A DNA stretch of 64,000 nucleotides, from NCBI RefSeq assembly GCF_000203815.1, contig NW_004457737.1, forward strand, positions 744,001 to 808,000, written 5' to 3'. Within the stretch, counting starts at the first letter, position 1. Each line of letters begins with the position of its first letter. The notes beneath the pieces were generated by a model, which was not told the DNA's origin, did no database searches, and was given only the letters and a program-made list of their open reading frames with translations. This document shows positions 13,681 to 26,092 of this stretch, in pieces. Position numbers and translations under genes: made by a program. This stretch comes from Cavenderia fasciculata (taxonomy: Eukaryota > Evosea > Eumycetozoa > Acytosteliales > Cavenderiaceae).

Positions 13681-15339
13681 TTATGGACGTGGATATTTTC
13701 TTGGTCTGCCTGGTCCACGTTTAGCAGGTTGTGGTGATGAAATAGCTCCATTCAAAGTTGTTGGAGTTTGTTGTTGTTGTTGTTGTTGTTGTTGATTGTT
13801 AGTATTGTTAGTTGTAGGTGTGGATGATAGAGATGCTCTTAAATTTGGAGTGATTGGAGTTAATGAGAAGGAATGAGGTGCAGATGGAGTTGATGGAGTT
13901 GATGGCGTAGTATTGGTAGTACCATTTAAAGAGAATGTATGTGGTGGTGATTGATGATGATTGTGATTTCCATTTCCATTTCCATTAGGTGTTGTTGCAA
14001 CCAATGGAGTTAATGGAGTTGGAGTTTGTTTTGGTGATGTTACATTATTATTATTATTTTGATTATTTCCATTTGGTGATGTTTGAGATCTAGTTCTTGG
14101 TGATTTTGTAGTTGGAGTTGGTTGATGAGTTGTTTTTGTTCTTTTTCTCTTTTTTGCGTCGTCATCTGAAAAGACATCTTCTTCTGATTCCAAATCTTGG
14201 TATCTTTCATCATTGGCGATAGCGTCGTCTTGGTCGCTATCATCATTGTAACTAATATCACTCTCTAAACTCTCCTCACTACTACTTTCCTCTAATAACT
14301 CTTCCTCTGCTTCTAATTCATCACTTTCAAATTCTGATTCCTCTCCAACTGATTGTTGTTGTTGTTGTTGTATTTGTTGTGGTGGTTGCATTTGTTGAAT
14401 ATGTGTATTATTATTATTATTAATACCATTACCATTACCATTTGCATTATTATTATTATTATTAGCATTAGCATGAGCATTGGCAATCAATTGTTTTTGG
14501 TATTGTCTAGCTGCTTCTGCTTCTGCCTTTCTAGGTCTACCGACCGATCTTTTAAGGGGAGGTGGTGTAAGAATTTGTGGTGTAACAATCACCGGTGTTA
14601 CAATCACTGGTGTAACTGTAGTAGTAGCTACACCATTTACACCATTGATAGGTGGAGTTGGGGGAGGAGGGGTAGCAGCAGCTTGTTGTTTCTCAATAAA
14701 ACTTTTTTGTTGAAGGTATATACGCATTGCTTCAGCTTCTGCTTTCTTTGGTCTAAATAATATATTGATTGTTAATAAATATGATGTATATGAATATTTA
14801 TAATATATGTGTGGTTGATTATATATTTACCTTCCAGGACCTCTTTTAATAAATGGTTGACCATTGACCATTGTACCTCCATCCCTTTCACTGATAGATA
14901 TGAATAATTTTTCTTTTTGTTGTTGTTGTAGTTGCAGCTGTTGTTGTTGAGAGAATACTTGGGAACTGGCCAACGAAGGACTGACTGATTTGAGTGTAGG
15001 TGTTTGTAGCGGTGATACACCGGCGTGAGAGGATCGACGACTGCTCGCTGTGCTCTCGGGGTATCCATCCTCATCGTCGCTAGAGTGGTTTCCATTGCCA
15101 TAATAATTTTTAGTCTTGAATGGTATTTGATAGCCAAATCCACCAATCGAGTGACACGTAACATCATCAGCCGTCAATTCAACCGGTCCCTTTGAATGAC
15201 CGTTACCATTATGACCATTATGACCGTTTCCATTTCCTTGTTGTTGTAGTTGTTGTTGTGAAGATCTTAAACTTTCAAAATCCTTTTGATAATTCCCAAA
15301 ATTAAGTGAACTTTTATAATTGTGATATTTAATCTTCAT
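13681..15339 (-). CDS. AT-hook DNA-binding protein with three AT-hooks
   Basis: Two exons, 14831-15339 and 13681-14752, joined at AG|A to give 526 residues. AT-hooks bind the minor groove of AT-rich DNA, so a chromatin or transcription role in the nucleus is likely. Three hooks are visible: KRGPGRPKK spans the splice junction, SVGRPRK follows about 60 residues later, and RGPGRPRKYPRP is the very C-terminus. The first two hooks are each followed by a matching segment (KAEAEAMRIYLQQ and KAEAEAARQYQKQ), which looks like an internal duplication. Between hooks two and three lie Asn and Gln runs, a long acidic stretch rich in Glu, Ser and Asp, a basic KKRKRTK patch and Thr/Pro-rich sequence. No other domain is recognisable. 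The first ATG in frame is at 15339. Confidence 0.85.
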
Positions 15340-17479
15340 TTTCTTTCTAAAATTATAATAATAATAATTAATATTGATATACTAGATATATTTGTTGAGA
15401 GATACAACTGTGAACTATGAATATATTAATATTAATATTTACTTTTTAAAAATATTAATAATATCTTCAAAAGAAACCTAATTTAAAAAACAAGATATCT
15501 GTTTTTTTTTCTATTTGTGTGGTGGTGCGTTAGTGTTGATTAGAGAATTCTGTGTGAGCAAGGAAGAGGATGAGGAGATAATAATATAAAAATAGCAAAG
15601 AGACAAACAAAGAAAAGTGCTATCTTTACTATATACAATAATAATAATAATAATACTAAGGTACAACGGGCAATGAATGAATAATTGCAACGAACGATAT
15701 TATTATTCGAGAATTATAATTATTATTATAGAATAAATATTATTAATAATTTTGAGAATATTTTGATAGTTGGTTGTTGTCTTGAATGATTGAACAATCA
15801 ACAATGGGACGGGAATAATAATATGATACTAGATGATGATGATAATATTGTGATGGTCGCCGACTACAACAAAGACGGAAAGGAATATTATTATATAGAT
15901 ATAGATAATTAATTAATTATTATTGTTGAAAACAAAAAGATATATCTTTTAGGTAAAGATCGTATGAGAGCGAAATTGTTTTTTAAAATTAATTTTTTTT
16001 TTGTCGTTGCTTCTTTTTAATAGTATTAATATTAATATTGAAAGATCATCCAATCAATCAATCACAATCAAGTTGGGTAATAGTATGACCATGATCTCGA
16101 GGGACAGCACGTCATCACTGTCAAACATTATTGATTTGAATGTAATAAGAAACCCAGTGTGGCAAAGTCCACCGGTGGAAACAAATGTGACAATGAATGA
16201 TGATCGATGCTTTCAAGTTTGAAATAATTATTTCAAAATTATTATCATCATAGACATGTCAACAACAATCAATTATTATGATACAACAATAATAATATAG
16301 ATAATAATATAAAATATAATAAAATAGATAGATAGATAATAATTATTTTTGGTGATCAATGCTCAGTTCGAGTGAGGATGATGAGCTTGATTGAGGGAGT
16401 GATGAACAAGTATTGTGAAATTTCGATTTGAAGGAAGAAGAAGAGAAGGAAAGAAGGAAAGTACGAGGAGAGGTTACTTACAAACAGATAATTAATTATA
16501 TTATATTGTTCTTGGTATTGGGTAATAATTATTCTTTTTCAAAAATTAAAATAATTAAAATTCAACAGGAAGGAAGGAAGGATAGTTGACAGAGAGATTT
16601 TTTATCTTTTGAATTTTGCTTTTATTTATTTATATTTATTTATTTTTTGCATCAAAGACATACATAGGTAGTCTTCCTAATTCTCAAGAATATTATTAAT
16701 TAATATTCAAGATCTTAGCTAAACTTTCAAAATAAATTATGAAAAAATTATTATTTCAAATTCTAACTAACAAACTAGTTATTGCTCAATCAACAATATG
16801 ATTCATTAATGAATGTGTATGTATAAATGATTGTAATAAAAAGATTTGTTTGTTTGTTTGTTTGTTTGTTTGTTTGTTTGTTTGTTTGTTTGTTTGTTTG
16901 GTTGTGGCTAACCATTAATTAATTTGACTTGAAAATTTTAAAATAGTATGAATGGTTGGTTGCATGCAAACATGGAGGAATGAGGGGTCTATTATTATTT
17001 TGAGGTTAGTTTGACCTTTGATCAAATAGATAGTGGCAATTAATTTACAAATACAACAATAATAATTACTAAAAAGAAGAAAAGATAAAATTATACTTTA
17101 ATAAAAATATCTCTGTCTCTGATTATTTTTATTATTATTATTTATTTCCAGCCAGACCTTAATATAAATATATATGTATATATTTATATATATTATTTAG
17201 AGTTGATCAACCAAGACGGTGTAGATTCATCTACACTTTTGTTTGAAAATGCCTAGTTGGTTGGCTCTTTCTCTCCTCTCTTTATTTCCAAAGAAAGAAA
17301 TAATTGAGTTTTTAATAATATTATTGTGTCAGCTGTGAAACGGTGTGTTGTGCAAAGCAGTTGTGTTCGCCCGAAATAAATTGTGGCACACATTGTTTAA
17401 ATTGATTTATTCACCTCTCTTTTCTTTATCTTTATCTATCTATCTTTATATATATATATATCTATATATTACTATCATC
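15340..17479. other. divergent intergenic region (AT-hook / PTEN-like genes)
   Basis: About 2.1 kb of very AT-rich DNA between two divergently transcribed genes. It contains GATA-type, ATT-type and TTTG-type tandem repeats. A 73-codon frame at 16001-16222 starts at a non-ATG codon and has no recognisable features. I see no gene. Confidence 0.6.
16845..16900. repeat. (TTTG)n microsatellite
   Basis: Fourteen consecutive TTTG units. Shorter TTTG runs occur elsewhere in the window, for example near 1710-1730. Confidence 0.9.
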
Positions 17480-19128
17480 ATGTCAGGTATATTCAATAGC
17501 ATTACAGAGACAGCCAATGAACTTGGTAATATCATTGAAAAGGAAATAACTAGTAGTGTTTCAAAAGGTATTCTCAAGATCAGAACTGCTGTCTCAAAAG
17601 ACAAGAATCGTTTCATCAAAGATGGATTCAACCTTGATCTATCTTATATCACAAATAGAATTATAGGTATGCAGTATAGTTGAAAGATAACAGCTAGCTG
17701 TTTTAAGTACTTATGTACTAATATTGTTTATATTTAGCAATGGGATACCCATCAACTGGAGAATTGGAATCAAACTATCGAAATAGAATGGCCGATGTAC
17801 AAAGATTCTTTGAGACATATCATAAGGACCATTATCTGATTATTAACTTGACCGAGGAGCCATACGACTCGACGGCATTTAACAATCGAGTGCATCATTT
17901 GGGGTGGCCGGACCACCACAGTCCTGCACTCGGTCTTTTAATATACTGCATACAAATTATTCATAATTGGTTAAACGCACACCCCGACAATGTCGTAGCC
18001 ATACATTGTCTCGCGGGACGTGGACGAAGTGGGTTGTTAATATCCTCGTATTTGGTGTCGAGTGACATGTACCAAGGCAAGTTGGACGACGCCTTAAAGT
18101 TATTTGCAATGCAACGATCCTCGATTGGAGAGGGTGTGACTGTTCCCAGTCAGATTAGATATGTTGATTATATCAACCGTCTGTCAACACGTGAAGTTGA
18201 TATATCGATGGCACAGCAACCACGAACACTCGTACTCAACCGTCTCATGATGCGTCCAGTCCCCAGACACACATCGGGGTGGCGACCAACCATTGAGATT
18301 CTCAATGTCAACATTCCACTGCAACCAGTTGTCATCTACTCCAACAAGGATAGTCTCTCAACCCCACTCTTTTACTCGGATCGTGACCCAGTTGCCATCA
18401 TCGACCTTCCACCCAACACCACACTCTCTGGTGACATTCTCATCCGTGTCTACAGTTCCAACGAACAATACGTATCTGAAATTATCAATTCATTTTTAGA
18501 TAAACCTTTTTTTAGATTTGGTATGCTATCCCCATACACATACTCATACACATACTCTCATACTCTCATACATACATACTTGTATTAACATCCATATCTA
18601 TTTCTATCTTTACTTTTAGCATTCCACACATCATTTATTAATGGACATTTTATAGATTTTAAGAAACATGAGTTGGATGAATCAAATAGTGTTATGAAAT
18701 CAAATATTTATCCAAATGATTTCCAAATTCGTTTAATGTTTAGTGAACCATCACAATCTTCTCCTCCACAACCACAACAATATTCTCCTCAACAACCAAG
18801 ACAACAACAACCACCACAACAACAACAACCACAACAACAATCCTCTCCTCAACAACCAAGACAACAACAACAACAACAACCTCCACAGTACTCTCCTCAA
18901 CAACCAAGACAACAACAACAACAACCTCCACAACCATATGTTCAATCTGAACAAGACAATATTATTAATTTTAATAATAATAATAATAATTATGATAGTA
19001 ATAGTAATAATAATAATAATGGTAATGGTAATGGTTATAATAGTAACCAATCTTCACCATCTATAATATCACAAATTTCTGGAAGTTATCAAGCTCCAAA
19101 TCCATTTGAACAAGATGATGATTTGTAA
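17480..19128 (+). CDS. PTEN-like phosphatase with C2-like region and Gln/Pro-rich tail
   Basis: Three exons: 17480-17666, 17738-18520 and 18620-19128, 492 residues. PTEN-type enzymes remove the 3-phosphate of PIP3 and oppose PI3-kinase, which matters for chemotaxis in amoebae. The N-terminal FNLDLSYIT resembles the PTEN start. The WPD loop is at 119-121. The active-site loop is HCLAGRGRSG with catalytic Cys153, against HCKAGKGRTG in canonical PTEN, so two loop lysines are replaced. A C2-like beta-rich region follows (EILNVNIPLQP to RLMFSEP). The last 140 residues are QQP/Pro repeats and Asn runs. The changed loop could mean altered lipid specificity. The ATG at 17480 was chosen because the open frame above it is low-complexity. 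Confidence 0.9.
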
Positions 19129-19455
19129 ATTGATTAATTGGTTTTCCAGAACAAAATTAAACTTGTGTATTATTTCCACTCCACCCATCCTATGTATCAT
19201 AAAATAAAGTATCTATCTATGTATCTAATCAATCTATCCTATACATATCCCATCAAAGTGATATGATGATTATTTGTAACCAAGAGAGAGAGAGATTGTC
19301 CATTACCCGACCGACCAGTCAGGTCACCATTAAAACAAAACAAAGGGTTTGGTAGGTCAATGTATAAATTGATCATATATGTATTATTATTATTATTATT
19401 ATTATTTACAAAATACATTCATTTATAAATGTATAATCGTGTTTTTGTTTTGTTT
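19129..19455. other. convergent 3' intergenic region
   Basis: About 330 bp between the 3' ends of the PTEN-like and CMC1 genes. It is AT-rich with an ATT run near 19383-19407. It should contain both polyadenylation sites; AATAAA-like words are too common here to assign one. Confidence 0.5.
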
Positions 19456-19935
19456 CTAATTAGTCTTATTATTGTTGAGAAGATCTTGTTCGTGTTGTTT
19501 CTTTAATTCCCATATTTTTTGTTTAGTATGATCGATCCATTCTCTCTTTAATGCTTGTAATCTTTCTGGTGTTGTACTGTTTTACATGATGAAGAGTAGG
19601 CTATTAGTAAAGAGTTCTAGGGTTGCATTGTACAATGATCATCACTATGCTACATACTGTGAAGTAAGACATTCTCTCATTTTTTGTTGTTGTTCTTTGC
19701 ATTCCCAAATGACAGAGAATAACTTGTCTTCGGTACATCTAGCAAACTCTCTAACACTGCTTTCACAATCTGTCAATGTTTGATCCTTTAATTTCTTTCG
19801 AAGATAACTGTCGATTGCATTTGGGACGATGATCTCTGAATCTGGAATACTCATATATCCCATATCCTTTTCAACATTGTCTTGTCCTGTCTTTTTGTTG
19901 TTGCTATTGTTATTTAAACTATCACCGATTGTCAT
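19456..19935 (-). CDS. cmc1: CMC1-like mitochondrial twin-Cys (CHCH) protein
   Basis: Two exons, 19658-19935 and 19456-19576, give 132 residues. CMC1 proteins act in the mitochondrial intermembrane space in cytochrome c oxidase (COX1) assembly. The twin-cysteine pattern is clear: C-x9-C in CESSVREFARC and C-x9-C in CKEQQQKMREC, separated by a helical linker. The C-terminal LQALKREWIDHTKQK helix also matches the family. The N-terminal 50 residues are an Asn-rich extension longer than in human CMC1. The ATG at 19935 is preferred; another possible in-frame start lies seven codons upstream. Confidence 0.85.
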
Positions 19936-21030
19936 TATTACTTTACTAACAAACAAACTATATCTATTCGTCTTGACAACTAACTATAATGGTTGATCAT
20001 AAATGCGTCAATGCAGAAATCATCAGTTTTTCACTCAAAAAAATTAATACAAACAAACAAACAAACAAACAATATTGTTTTTCTAGGATCGATCCTTTTA
20101 TCTTTATTTATTTTAAAATGATTATTATTATTATTATTATTATACCATTGATTAGTTCAAAGCGAATAATAATATTAATACAAAAAGTCATAATTGGACG
20201 TGATGTAATACTCAATGTGTAATCTTGTCGCATTTGGCATCATTCAAACAAACAGGTTGTGTTTAAATATTGGATGAATTACAAGTGATTGATAGGAAAT
20301 AAATTAATGTCTCTTGGCTCCAGCCATTACAAAGTCCAGTTTTCCCATCTTCAAGAAGAACCTTTTACCAAAGTACAACTTGCTTGATGTCTAGCTCTAT
20401 CGGTTAATTGATCGAGATTGATTTAGTACGACTCTCTGATGATATTATTAACTTTCTCCACTTTTGACTATTGTTGAGTGTAACATCACAAATACTACAT
20501 GATCGAAGTATGTAATTTTGGGGTCACTTGGTTGTATCTGAGAGGTGTTGAAATGATCCATGTATGTAATGTGTGTTGTTGATGATGGTGAAAAAGAGAT
20601 ATAATAAAAGTATGTGTATATAGAACAATACTATGTACTATATATGTTCTAGCAAGTCAAGTCATTTATGTGTAGTACTTTATTACTTTGATCTCTCTGA
20701 TGAAGTTGACTCTGAGGTCAGCGGGCAGGCAATAATTTTCAATTTTTTCATCAATTTTGAATAAATTTTTTTTTTTGCTTCTCCGCAAGCGAGAGGCGAT
20801 GGTCTGAGCGGCTGTGCGCTCTGAGCTCTGCTATCCTATCATGAATATCAAGTCGATTTTTTGAATCTTCCTTTCGGATAAACTAGGATTGTACGTAATG
20901 TTACTCATATAGTTATAGAGATAGAAAAGAATAGAATAGAACATGACAGACACAGCTAGCTAACATCTATCCATCACTCATCATGATACACCTATAACCT
21001 ACACTATCTTCTACTATTACAGAATAAAAA
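19936..21030. other. divergent intergenic region (CMC1 / S24) with a GC-richer patch
   Basis: About 1.1 kb. Most is AT-rich. The stretch near 20775-20840 is unusually GC-rich for this genome and contains a potential hairpin (GAGCG, six-base loop, CGCTC). It lies about 200 bp upstream of the ribosomal protein S24 start, so it may be part of that promoter or a small non-coding RNA. No open frame of note. Confidence 0.45.
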
Positions 21031-21564
21031 ATGGCCGACAAATCAGCTGTTGTTGTTCGTACCAAGAAGATTATGGTCAACCCATTGCTTGCTCGTAAGC
21101 AATTCGTTGTTGAAGTCCTCCACCCAAACAAGGACAGAATCTCCAGAGCTGACATCACCACCGCTGTTGCCAAGATGCACACTGTTGCTGACGCCAAGAC
21201 CATCTTTGTCTACGGTCTCCAAACTAAATTTGGTGGTGGTAAGTCAACTGGTTTCGGTTTGATCTACGACTCTTTGGACCTCGCCAAGAGATTCGAACCA
21301 AAGTACCGTTTGGCCAGAGTATGTAATCTCAAATTATTATTATCACATTATTGGAGAGGAGATATATTGTCACAGGATCAGCATAGTGTTATCAAATCTA
21401 AATCCCTCTCCTTTCTCTTTCAATCAATTTGACACTAACATCCACATTCTTCTATTTACTTACTATTATTTTAGGCTGGTATGCACACCAAGGCTGTCAC
21501 CTCAAGAAAGCAAAGAAAGGAGAAGAAGAACAGACTCAAGAAGGGAAAGACCTCCAAGAAATAA
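21031..21564 (+). CDS. rps24: 40S ribosomal protein S24 (eS24)
   Basis: Two exons, 21031-21318 and 21475-21564, make 125 residues, close to the usual length of about 130. eS24 is a small-subunit ribosomal protein. The frame contains NPLLARKQFVVEVLHP, the KTKFGGGKSTGFGLIYDS-type core (here QTKFGGGKSTGFGLIYD) and a lysine/arginine-rich C-terminus (RKQRKEKKNRLKKGKTSKK). Codon use is strongly biased to C- and G-ending codons, as expected for a highly expressed gene. Confidence 0.98.
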
Positions 21565-21676
21565 ATTACTTGAGAATAGTTTCATTCTTATCTGCTACCG
21601 TTTTAAAACAACACAATCCAAACAGAATCAAACCCAACATTATTATGATGATCACACTATTCAATCAATCATCTGA

Positions 21677-21737
<61 letters not shown>

Positions 21738-22217
21738 CATTATTATTTATTTTAATTTTCATTGCTGTTTTATTCATTCGTTTTCGTGTTTAATTTAAAG
21801 ATATTTATGTTAATGTCTTTTTTAAAAAGGTGTAGTTTTCTTTTTGAGTCTAGTTTCTAGATATTAAGTCTGTGAATCATAATAGTCTAAAGTCACTCAA
21901 TTTACAAGAAAGATGGTTAATAAATTCTCAGGAATGAAAAGGCGTCCTTCCAGACCAAGATAGACGATAGTTACCTAAACCTGCCCCTGCTTGCTGACGT
22001 TAGCCAAAAGATTTTTTTAAAATTTTGTTTGGTGATTCGGGTCGATTGTTGATTACACCCTTTGAGCTCAACGTCGTCGTATTTTTAAGTTATTTATCTC
22101 CCTCCTCCCTTTTTTCTATTTATATATATATCTCTACATCCAACAAACAAACAAACAAACAAACAAGTTGTACAATAGAATAGAATATATAGATAGAGAT
22201 AAAAGAGAGAGACAGAG
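21565..22217. other. intergenic region downstream of S24
   Basis: About 650 bp between two plus-strand genes. It begins with a long ATT run and includes a GC-richer patch near 21935-22075 with no open frame. The 5' leader of the palmitoyltransferase gene should lie at the right end. Confidence 0.5.
21677..21738. repeat. (ATT)n microsatellite
   Basis: About 20 ATT units in the 3' flank of the S24 gene. Confidence 0.9.
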
Positions 22218-24521
22218 ATGATAGGATTCTCACAAGATAGTAGTCATCTCTATGACCAATATAGCAATAATAATAATAATCGTTCGATGCACGGTGGTGG
22301 AGGTGATCATGGACACTCTCATGGTGGGGGTGGTGGCGATCATGGACACTCTCATGGTGGTGGAGGTGATCATGGACATTCTCATGGTGGAGGAGGTGAT
22401 CATGGACATTCACATGGTGGTGGTGGAGGCGATCATGGTCATTCTCATGGGGGTGGCGATCATCATGGACATTCACACGGTGGAAATGGAGAGTGTGGTG
22501 AAGAACAAGAACAACATCAACATATTTATGGAGGTGTGCCAGATGTTATACAAAACTTGCAAATTGTGACACCGAGCGTTTTGGCGAAATCCCCACCAAT
22601 GATACAAGAGCAATATATGACTGTTTTGGAGAAATATGCAAAGCAAGAGGTCGAGCGTAGTGCTCATCCTTGGAGTGCGCCCATCGAGTACTCGACTGTG
22701 CTGATAGCCCACGAGTGCGCCAAAAAGGGATTGGTCGACGACTACACCAAGTTGATGAACGATTCTGGTGTGACAGCATCGACCTTTGTCAATATTCCCG
22801 ATACTGATGGATGCACTGCTTTGCACCACGCCGTCTTTAAAAAACAAAAGGATTTTGTACGATTCCTTTTGGGGCATGGCGCAGAGGTCGACATGGTGAG
22901 TCACGAGGAGGGTCAGACACCGTTACACTGGGCGTGTATTGCTGGAGAGCCCCAAGTAACATATGCGCTGGTCGAAGCTGGTGCCGACCCCGTCTACAAG
23001 GACAAGAGAGGATACAACGCGCTATTACATGCCGCACAATACAACGATGCCCATTCGGTACGTTATCTCATTGAAAAGGGGTGTCCTGTGCGCAGCGTAG
23101 ACAATGACGGCCACACACCCGCTCACTGGGCTGCGTTCCAGGGACACGCTAATATGGTGCGTTACTTTATTGCCCGTGGGGTCGATATTGACGCCCGCGA
23201 CTCGCTTGGCAGAACCGCGCTGCACTGGGCCTGTCACAAGGGCCACAAGACTGTCATGTCGACACTCTGCTTCCTCAAGGCTGACCGCACCATCGTCGAC
23301 GGCAACGGATGTCGCGCTGTAGACTTGGCCGAACTCAAAAACAACAAAGACATGGTCGATTTCCTGCACGCCAAGGATCGCGAAGACAAACGATTCCCCA
23401 ACATCGACGCATACAATCGGTTCTGGACGATGATTGGTATTTTTACCGTGTGTCTCCCCCCACTCTTATTTTGCACACAGCCACTTTGGCTTTCCCTCAC
23501 CACCATTGTTTTTGTCGGCTATCTATTTAAAAACTACCTCATGCTCAACTATTGGGTACCCGAATACAACAACCCATTCAATCCAGCCGTCCTCTACACA
23601 AGCATTGTTCTCTGGTACTTGGTCTATATCTTCCAATTGGCGTCGGCCACTATGGAGGCTACTGGCAGCACCGTCCACGCTATCCTCAATATCCAAGTGT
23701 GGGTATTCCTCTATTTCTTTATCAAGCTGTGTTGGAGCGACCCTGGAAACATCAAAAAGTACCACACACAAGAAAGCTCGACCAAAGCATTTATGGACGC
23801 ACTCGCCGACAACCAGACTCTCCCCGTCATCTGTCCGACCTGTCAAGTCAACCGTCCTGTCCGTTCCAAACATTGTCCATCCTGTAACCAATGCTCTGCA
23901 CGTTTCGATCATCACTGTATTTGGATCAATAACTGTGTCGCTGCAAATAACCAAGTTTTATTCTTACTTTTAATTTTAAATTTCTTACTTACCATTGTTA
24001 CTGGTGCTATCATTACTTTTTCTTGTATGTGTCAAAAAACAAAACAAATCAACAAATTTCAAATCAACAAATTACAAATCAACTAATATATTAATTAATT
24101 TATTTCTTTATTTCTTTTTCTTTTTTTAGATTTCCAATTAGATGAAAATGGACCAAATTGGGATGATGGAAGAATAGCATCAATGAAATATTATTTTACA
24201 AATTATCCAGCTCCATTTTACTTTTTATTCTATGGACCTGCCATTGGATTGTTTATTGGCAAGATTGGACTTTCCCAAGTCTTTACTATCATTCTCAACA
24301 AGACCACCTACGAACAAATCCAAGAGAATCGTGAGTTGGGTTATCACGGACACAGTCATCAATCATTTGACCAACAAAAGGACAAGGATGGTGTTTTCAC
24401 TCATCACAAATATTCTTACAACGCTTTCAATCGTGGTAAATTGAATAATGTCAAGGAGTTTTTATTTGATCTCCAAAAATACTATTTTACTTTAAATTTA
24501 AATTCTAATAATAATGTTTAA
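22218..24521 (+). CDS. ankyrin-repeat DHHC palmitoyltransferase with His/Gly-repeat N-terminus
   Basis: Two exons, 22218-24024 and 24130-24521, give 732 residues. This is the Akr1/HIP14 (ZDHHC17) architecture: ankyrin repeats bind substrates and the membrane enzyme adds palmitate to cysteines at Golgi or endosomal membranes. Residues about 25-90 are six copies of a [10 protein letters not shown]-type repeat. Ankyrin repeats span roughly 170-390 ([44 protein letters not shown]). Two hydrophobic segments come next, then the Cys-rich domain CPTC...HCPSC...[11 protein letters not shown] (about 540-575) with the catalytic DHHC, then further membrane segments on both sides of the intron. The His-repeat extension is unusual for the family and may bind metal. 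Confidence 0.93.
22290..22487 (+). repeat. coding repeat encoding six Gly/His units
   Basis: In-frame tandem units of about 30-36 bp encode [10 protein letters not shown]-type motifs, with the last unit varied to DHHGHSH. The units are very similar at DNA level, so copy number may vary between strains. Confidence 0.85.
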
Positions 24522-24636
24522 ATAATAATACATATTAATAATAATAATAATAATACTATTTTAAAATAAAAAAGAGATTCTAATTTTTTTATAACTATAC
24601 AAACAAAAAAATATTATATTATATTATTTTTTAATT

Positions 24637-25993
24637 TTATTGTATAAATCCAAATTGTAAAGATTCATATACTAATATAGAAGAGTATTTTAATAAATGA
24701 GTTGATGAATTTGTGTTGTTGGAGTAGTAGAATTTTGAATACAAGTATCCAATGAGAAGAAGGTGTTTGGGTAGTTGGATATTTGGTGGAGAAAGTGGAG
24801 TCATCAAACCATCAAGATCTTGCTTGTTAAATTCTATAGAGTAATGATTGATTAATCGATCAATGTGATTGATAGTTACAATGGTTGGATAATTATGTTT
24901 TTCAAGTAAATTGTCTATACATGAGGAAATGTATGACCCATTTGTCCTAAAATCTATAAAGACTGACCATAAATATTCAAACATTTCATCAGAGATGGCC
25001 ATTGACAGACATTCACCAAATAGACGAAAATCTGTTTGCTATTGATGCAGGGGATTGACTTGAGAAATAGTCTTGACATTGTTGTATGATTGTTTCGTTG
25101 TTGTGTAATAGTCCACTGAAATAGTGTTTTATCCAGTCACCAGTAGAAGATGGAGAGTCATCGTCAATCCAACTGCTCATTATTTTATATCCATGGTTGA
25201 GTTTTAAATCCAAAAGATTTCTATTACTACTTGTTGATACGACTGTAGTTGAAGGGATAGGGTTGTTGTTATTGCTGACAATAGATTGAACCATGGATTG
25301 GTCACTATGAAGTAAAATATTGTTGGTGGCCAAGAAATTGAGAGTCTCTAATACACTCTGTTTATTTTCAACCAACCGGTCAAGACACTTGTGCCGACTA
25401 GTTGGATTGTAGCGTCTGAGTTGGTCGGTTGTTATTCTAGTCTTTAATATCTCTATTTGACCATTTGATATTAATGTTTCAATCATTGCAGTTGAATAGT
25501 AAGAGTTGGTGATCTTGATACCACTATCCAATAGAATCTTGACAGTCTCCAAGGTAAAAGAGTATGATGGATTGGTACTATATACTCTACCATATTTTTG
25601 TAAAGTACAATCTATACTCAATGTAGTCGATGTACTATTTGAAAGTTTAACTTGATCAAGCATAAATGTCAATGCTCTTGTATTATTGCTAACTAGTACA
25701 ATATCCAATATATAATTTAACATATCGAAATCATTATAACTTTTGTGTCTGGTTGGTGATAGATATGATTTCAATTGATCGTACACTCTTTTAAAATGTT
25801 TTATGAATGTATTTGTAAAGTTGTATTGAATCAGAGTGTAGAGACTACATTTGATGTGTTGGTATTTGACAATAGGTATATTCAACTGTTGATGAATGAT
25901 ACTGACATGGTTGAATATTTTTTGTCTTGTATATTGATTCTTTATAATAATAAGTCTAAATAGATTATCTATATGTTGATTATTATTATCCAT
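24637..25993 (-). pseudogene. array member A: ankyrin-like paralog with internal deletion
   Basis: The true ATG is at 25993 (MDNNNQHIDNLFRL); the open frame continues upstream only from a TTG. The first frame runs about 326 codons and stops at 25013 after SIANRFSSIW. A second frame (24637-25002) resumes with LSMAISDEMFEYLW and ends at the family C-terminus. Compared with array member C, roughly 70 codons of the ankyrin-like middle are missing and the frame has shifted. The 5' part is nearly identical to member C over about 190 bp (25775-25963 against 29943-30131), pointing to recent duplication or gene conversion. It may still make a truncated protein. Confidence 0.7.
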
Positions 25994-26092
25994 TAATTTG
26001 TATGTTGAAAAAATGATTGTATGAAAGTTCACCACCAAATTAATGAACTAATTTCTACTATTTATTATTTATTTATTACTTTCTAATATCAG

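Noticed and set aside
16001-16222. 73-codon plus-strand frame between the AT-hook and PTEN-like genes
   Set aside because: It starts at a non-ATG codon, has no recognisable motif and lies in a divergent promoter region.
22120-22476. 118-codon minus-strand His-rich frame
   Set aside because: Antisense of the Gly/His repeat of the palmitoyltransferase; no start context or conserved part.
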